Origin: Mycolicibacterium sp. J2
GTDB taxonomy: Bacteria > Actinomycetota > Actinomycetes > Mycobacteriales > Mycobacteriaceae
DNA length: 64,000 nucleotides
Direction of reading: 5' to 3'
NCBI RefSeq assembly: GCF_026240945.1
Contig: NZ_JAPFPY010000002.1
Coordinates: 248,001-312,000, forward strand
Below the pieces are notes generated by a model. It did not search any database. It was not told where the DNA came from and saw only the letters and a list, made by a program, of their open reading frames with translations. Below are positions 61,413 to 64,000 of this stretch, one piece after another. A program made the translations under genes and the position numbers. The stretch's first letter is position 1. Every line of letters begins with the position of its first letter.

Positions 61413-61787
61413 TCAGGCGGCGCGGGGGTGGAAGTCATCGAAGCTGCGCTCGATGACCGTGCCGGTGGGGAAGAACGACGCAATGACGAGGTTCTCATCA
61501 ACGACGTCTTCTGCCCAATTGACCGGCCATCCGCCATCGACGAGGCTCGTCCGCATCGCCAGGACGAGTTCGTCGCGGGTCAGTGGGACGTCTGCGACTT
61601 GCGCGGTTGTGGTGGCCCGATGCGAGGCTGCGCCGGCGAATCCGCGGCTGCATCCGCAACCGCGTTCGGAATCGCGCCGGTCTTTGTCGCATGGTTCCTG
61701 GATCCAGACCGGTTCCCCGGCAACGCAGAAGCAGTAGTCGCTGCTGCGGATTCCTTGGGTGAGCGTTGTCGCTACGAGCATCTTCAT
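61413..61787 (-). CDS. Small conserved actinobacterial protein (DUF7715-like)
   Basis: 124 residues from ATG 61787, which has AGGAGG 7 nt upstream; this decides the start. The sequence KMLVATTLTQGIRSSDYCFC, then VWIQEPCDKDRRD, GCGCSRGFAGAASHRATTTAQV and VPLTRDELVLAMRTSLVD matches a family I remember as uncharacterised in actinobacteria. Five or six cysteines in the first half, including the CGC cluster, suggest a metal or disulfide core. Same strand as jetD, 145 bp downstream of it. Function unknown. Confidence 0.7.
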   Translation of the reverse strand: MKMLVATTLTQGIRSSDYCFCVAGEPVWIQEPCDKDRRDSERGCGCSRGFAGAASHRATTTAQVADVPLTRDELVLAMRTSLVDGGWPVNWAEDVVDENLVIASFFPTGTVIERSFDDFHPRAA

Positions 61788-61932
61788 TTTGCGCCTCCTG
61801 GCGGTTGGCGCTGAGATTACGACCGGGCACCGACAAGTGGCATTGATCTGCGCGTATCCGCCAGGTCGGCATTTGAATGCCCGTGCAAATCGCTTGCGGC
61901 TGGGTGCAGGGCGCCTTCCCATTGCAGTGCGC

Positions 61933-63051
61933 TCAATACCGCAGTCTCTTGGCTGCCGCGCTCATCGGGATCCGCTCCTGTTCGATTCGCAATCCGTTGC
62001 GGCGCAACAGGTCCAATGCTGCGGCCTCCGCTTCGGTGAGCAGAGCGGTGTCGACCGGTTCGGATGCTGGATCGGGCACCGCCAGGTGCTCCCAGGCGTG
62101 CACCGCGGCGGCGTCCATCAGCAGGCTCTCGCAGCCGCGGACCGCGCGGAAGCGGGCAAGGATGGCGAACCCGGCGGCGTCAAGGTCGCCCCAATAGACC
62201 ACCCGCGGCGCGCTGCGGACCCAGCAGAACTCGGCCACCGCCGTCGAATTGTCGCCCGAGCCGAACACCGCCACCGTTGCGGGCAGTTCCGGCAGGGCCT
62301 CCAGGGTCTGCAGGTTCTCCACCACCAACACGCGATCCGGAGCCAGGCCAAGGTGTGTGAGCTCGAGGTCCGGCGCGGCGAACAGTCGCGGCAATCCCCG
62401 TCGCAACGCCGGGTCCAGGATCGCCAATGCTCGCAGCACCTCCCGCTCCCGCAGCCCCAGATGCTCGGGCACTCCCAGTGCGACGGCGAGCGCAGTCACC
62501 GCGGCCCGGTGCGTGCCCAACCATTTGGTGTCCACACCGGGGATCGGAAGCTGCCGTATCAGCAATCCAGAGTCTGGGTTCTGCGGCAGCCAATCGAGCA
62601 CGGCGAGCAGACGATCGAAGTCGTTGTCGGACAATGTCTTCCAGTGCCGAAATGTAGCTTCGAGCACCGCCGGCCAGGCCAGTCCGTCGTCAAGCGTGCA
62701 CAGTTGCTCCCGTCGCCGGCGCAGAGTTCTCCACTGGTGGGCCTGCCCGGCGGCTTCGCAGATCGCGTCGGCGCCGGTGATGGTCACCGCGACCGGGACT
62801 AGCTGTCGGCCGAGGCTCGGCCAGCGCCGCTCCTCCCAGGCGGCCTCCAGCGGTGAGTGCTCCCATGCGCGCACCCAGGTCTCCACGGCGTCGCGGTGCG
62901 CGGCTACGGCGGCTTCGCTGGGGCTGCCCAGCCGCACGGTCAACGGCGCCACCGCACCGCCGAACACCCACTCCTTGAGGTGCCGGGAGACCGTGCTCGA
63001 CGCTCGCTTCACCACGTCGGCCGGCAGCATCAGCTTCGGGGGCTCAGTCAC
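61933..63051 (-). CDS. jetD: Wadjet nuclease subunit JetD (MksG/EptD)
   Basis: 372 residues from GTG 63051, which overlaps the jetC stop by 8 nt. N-terminal DUF3322-type domain, C-terminal DUF2220 Toprim-like nuclease domain with VVYWGDLDAAGFAILARFR at about 280-300; the acidic D-L-D is the metal-binding pair of this topoisomerase VI-like fold, and E in LVVENLQTLEALP near 250 the upstream acidic residue. In Wadjet systems the SMC-like JetABC complex recognises small circular DNA by extrusion and JetD cuts it. Order (jetC then jetD) fits jetA-jetB-jetC-jetD reading leftwards. Confidence 0.88.
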   Translation of the reverse strand: MTEPPKLMLPADVVKRASSTVSRHLKEWVFGGAVAPLTVRLGSPSEAAVAAHRDAVETWVRAWEHSPLEAAWEERRWPSLGRQLVPVAVTITGADAICEAAGQAHQWRTLRRRREQLCTLDDGLAWPAVLEATFRHWKTLSDNDFDRLLAVLDWLPQNPDSGLLIRQLPIPGVDTKWLGTHRAAVTALAVALGVPEHLGLREREVLRALAILDPALRRGLPRLFAAPDLELTHLGLAPDRVLVVENLQTLEALPELPATVAVFGSGDNSTAVAEFCWVRSAPRVVYWGDLDAAGFAILARFRAVRGCESLLMDAAAVHAWEHLAVPDPASEPVDTALLTEAEAAALDLLRRNGLRIEQERIPMSAAAKRLRY

Positions 63052-64000
63052 CGGCGGCGTTTCCGTCGGTGGCCTCGACGATGGTCGCGACACCGAGGCG
63101 GGAGGCCCGCGAATCGCGGATCGATACGGTCGCCACGCCGCCGACGTAGTCCTGCAGCGTGCGGATCATCTTCAACGGCGTGGCCAGGACGAGGTGGAAG
63201 CCGAACTGGTCGAACACGTCGGCGGCCCGGCGCGTGTACTCCGGGTCGGACCGGTCAAACGCCTCGTCCAGGACGACAGTGCCGTAGCTGGGAAGGTCGG
63301 CGTCGGGCCCGACGAGCTGGTAGCGCAGCGCCGCGGCCAGGCAGAAGAACACCAGCTTCTGGGCCTGGCCGCCGGACAGCGAGTCCGAGGAGTCGTGGTG
63401 GTTCACCGCGGATCCGTCGGCGTCGAACTCCACGCCGACGAACGTGACGTGGCGGCGGGTGTCCAGGCAGTGGTTTCGCCAGAGGACGTCACCGGAGTCG
63501 GAGGACCCCAGCCGGCCGAGCAGCGCGCGTATCCGCTCGAAGCGCTGTTCCTGGGCCGCGCGATCATCGGCCAGCAGCGAATGCTCCTGCACCCGAGCAA
63601 TGTCGGCCAAGAAGTCGGTCACGTCCTGGTGCTGACAGTCCCGCACGTCGATCTGCAGAATTCGGTCGCGGTCGAACTCGGAGCGCCGAAGCGAGGAGTT
63701 GACCTCGTCGATGCGACGGCGGATCTCGCCGGGAGCCCGGCGGATGCGCATCGCCAGGGTGCCGAGGTTCTGGTTCGACTGGCGTTCGTTGAGCTCGAAG
63801 AAGCGGTTCTCCACCTTCGGCAGGTCGTCAGCGCGCAGCCGGCGCAGGAACGCCAGCGCGTCGTCGGCATACCCCGCCTCCGCTGCGAGGTCGGGGTGCT
63901 TCCACCTGCTCAGATACCGCAGCAGCAGGGACTCGATTGCGTGCTGGGTGTTGTTCAACGATCGGTCGGCCTCGAGGTGCGCGGCCCGGATCTGCTTCTC
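63044..64000 (-). CDS. jetC: Wadjet SMC-like ATPase JetC (MksB/EptC), C-terminal part
   Basis: Only the last 318 codons lie in the window; the frame is open across the right edge. The visible part is the end of the coiled coil followed by the C-terminal ATPase lobe: ABC signature SDSLSGGQAQKLVFF, Walker B YGTVVLDEAFDRSDPE with the D-loop, and a switch-like HLVLATPLKMIRTL. This is the MukB/SbcC-like layout of condensin-type plasmid-defence proteins. JetA and JetB should lie beyond 64000. In M. smegmatis the orthologous EptABCD limits plasmid establishment, as I recall. Confidence 0.88.
   Translation of the reverse strand, partial: EKQIRAAHLEADRSLNNTQHAIESLLLRYLSRWKHPDLAAEAGYADDALAFLRRLRADDLPKVENRFFELNERQSNQNLGTLAMRIRRAPGEIRRRIDEVNSSLRRSEFDRDRILQIDVRDCQHQDVTDFLADIARVQEHSLLADDRAAQEQRFERIRALLGRLGSSDSGDVLWRNHCLDTRRHVTFVGVEFDADGSAVNHHDSSDSLSGGQAQKLVFFCLAAALRYQLVGPDADLPSYGTVVLDEAFDRSDPEYTRRAADVFDQFGFHLVLATPLKMIRTLQDYVGGVATVSIRDSRASRLGVATIVEATDGNAAGD

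Noticed and set aside
61238..61537. Minus-strand frame with the tail VPGYTKMGFPDPRKMLG
   Set aside because: The last 50 residues look protein-like but there is no start, ribosome-binding site or domain, and it overlaps the better-supported gene at 61413-61787.

Overview
The window is high-GC actinobacterial DNA, and the gene content and order point to a rapidly growing mycobacterium (Mycobacterium or Mycolicibacterium). From about 16.3 kb to 57 kb the genes follow, in mirror image and as I recall it, the M. tuberculosis order Rv3217c to Rv3193c: entC, gpm2-like phosphatase, ParA, rhlE, MiaE-like protein, moeZ, the lipV/ATL pair, adnA-adnB, K+ channel, nudC, mycoredoxin, uvrD2, whiB7, UbiB-like kinase, Zincin_2 protein, Lon/PDZ protease and UPF0182. 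Other mycobacterial marks are WhiB7 with its attenuated leader, mycoredoxin-1, AdnAB, a 13E12/DUF222 HNH protein and several start codons placed 6-7 nt after a TANNNT -10 box (leaderless transcripts).

1-16.3 kb is accessory metabolism: the end of a ketoacid CoA-transferase operon (scoA-scoB), a DUF222/HNH gene, a TetR-glycosyltransferase pair with twin operators, a LysR-YchJ-M15 peptidase string, an acyl-CoA dehydrogenase pair with a double-domain CaiB CoA-transferase, and a quinate/shikimate catabolic locus (MHS-type transporter, qsuD, TetR, qsuB, qsuC). In that locus QsuD makes 3-dehydro compounds, QsuC and QsuB convert them to 3-dehydroshikimate and protocatechuate, and the transporter presumably imports the substrate.

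16.3-57 kb is the conserved block. It is interrupted between the Rv3205c-like and Rv3204-like genes (28.9-36.2 kb) by a tightly coupled eight-gene cluster of the Nit1C / MSMEG_0565-0572 type: conserved protein, nitrilase, small conserved protein, FAD oxidoreductase, radical SAM protein, GNAT-AIR synthase fusion, a second nitrilase homologue lacking the catalytic Cys and Glu, and a glycosyltransferase. This family is linked to nitrogen starvation and, in some bacteria, cyanide assimilation; the role of the catalytically degenerate nitrilase is not known to me.

57-64 kb is a variable region behind an initiator tRNA-fMet. A complete IS481-family element sits exactly behind the tRNA and duplicates its 3' end (16 bp). 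It separates the tRNA from what looks like its original terminator. Then come an excisionase-like antitoxin with a PIN toxin that carries a frameshift, a 28-residue CxxC/CxxC micro-ORF coupled to the toxin, a small conserved actinobacterial protein, and the 3' part of a Wadjet (JetABCD/MksBEFG) plasmid-defence operon (jetD complete, jetC running off the right edge). This is most simply read as a small defence island beside a tRNA.

All identifications are from reading the translated sequence and from remembered family features; no searches were run.
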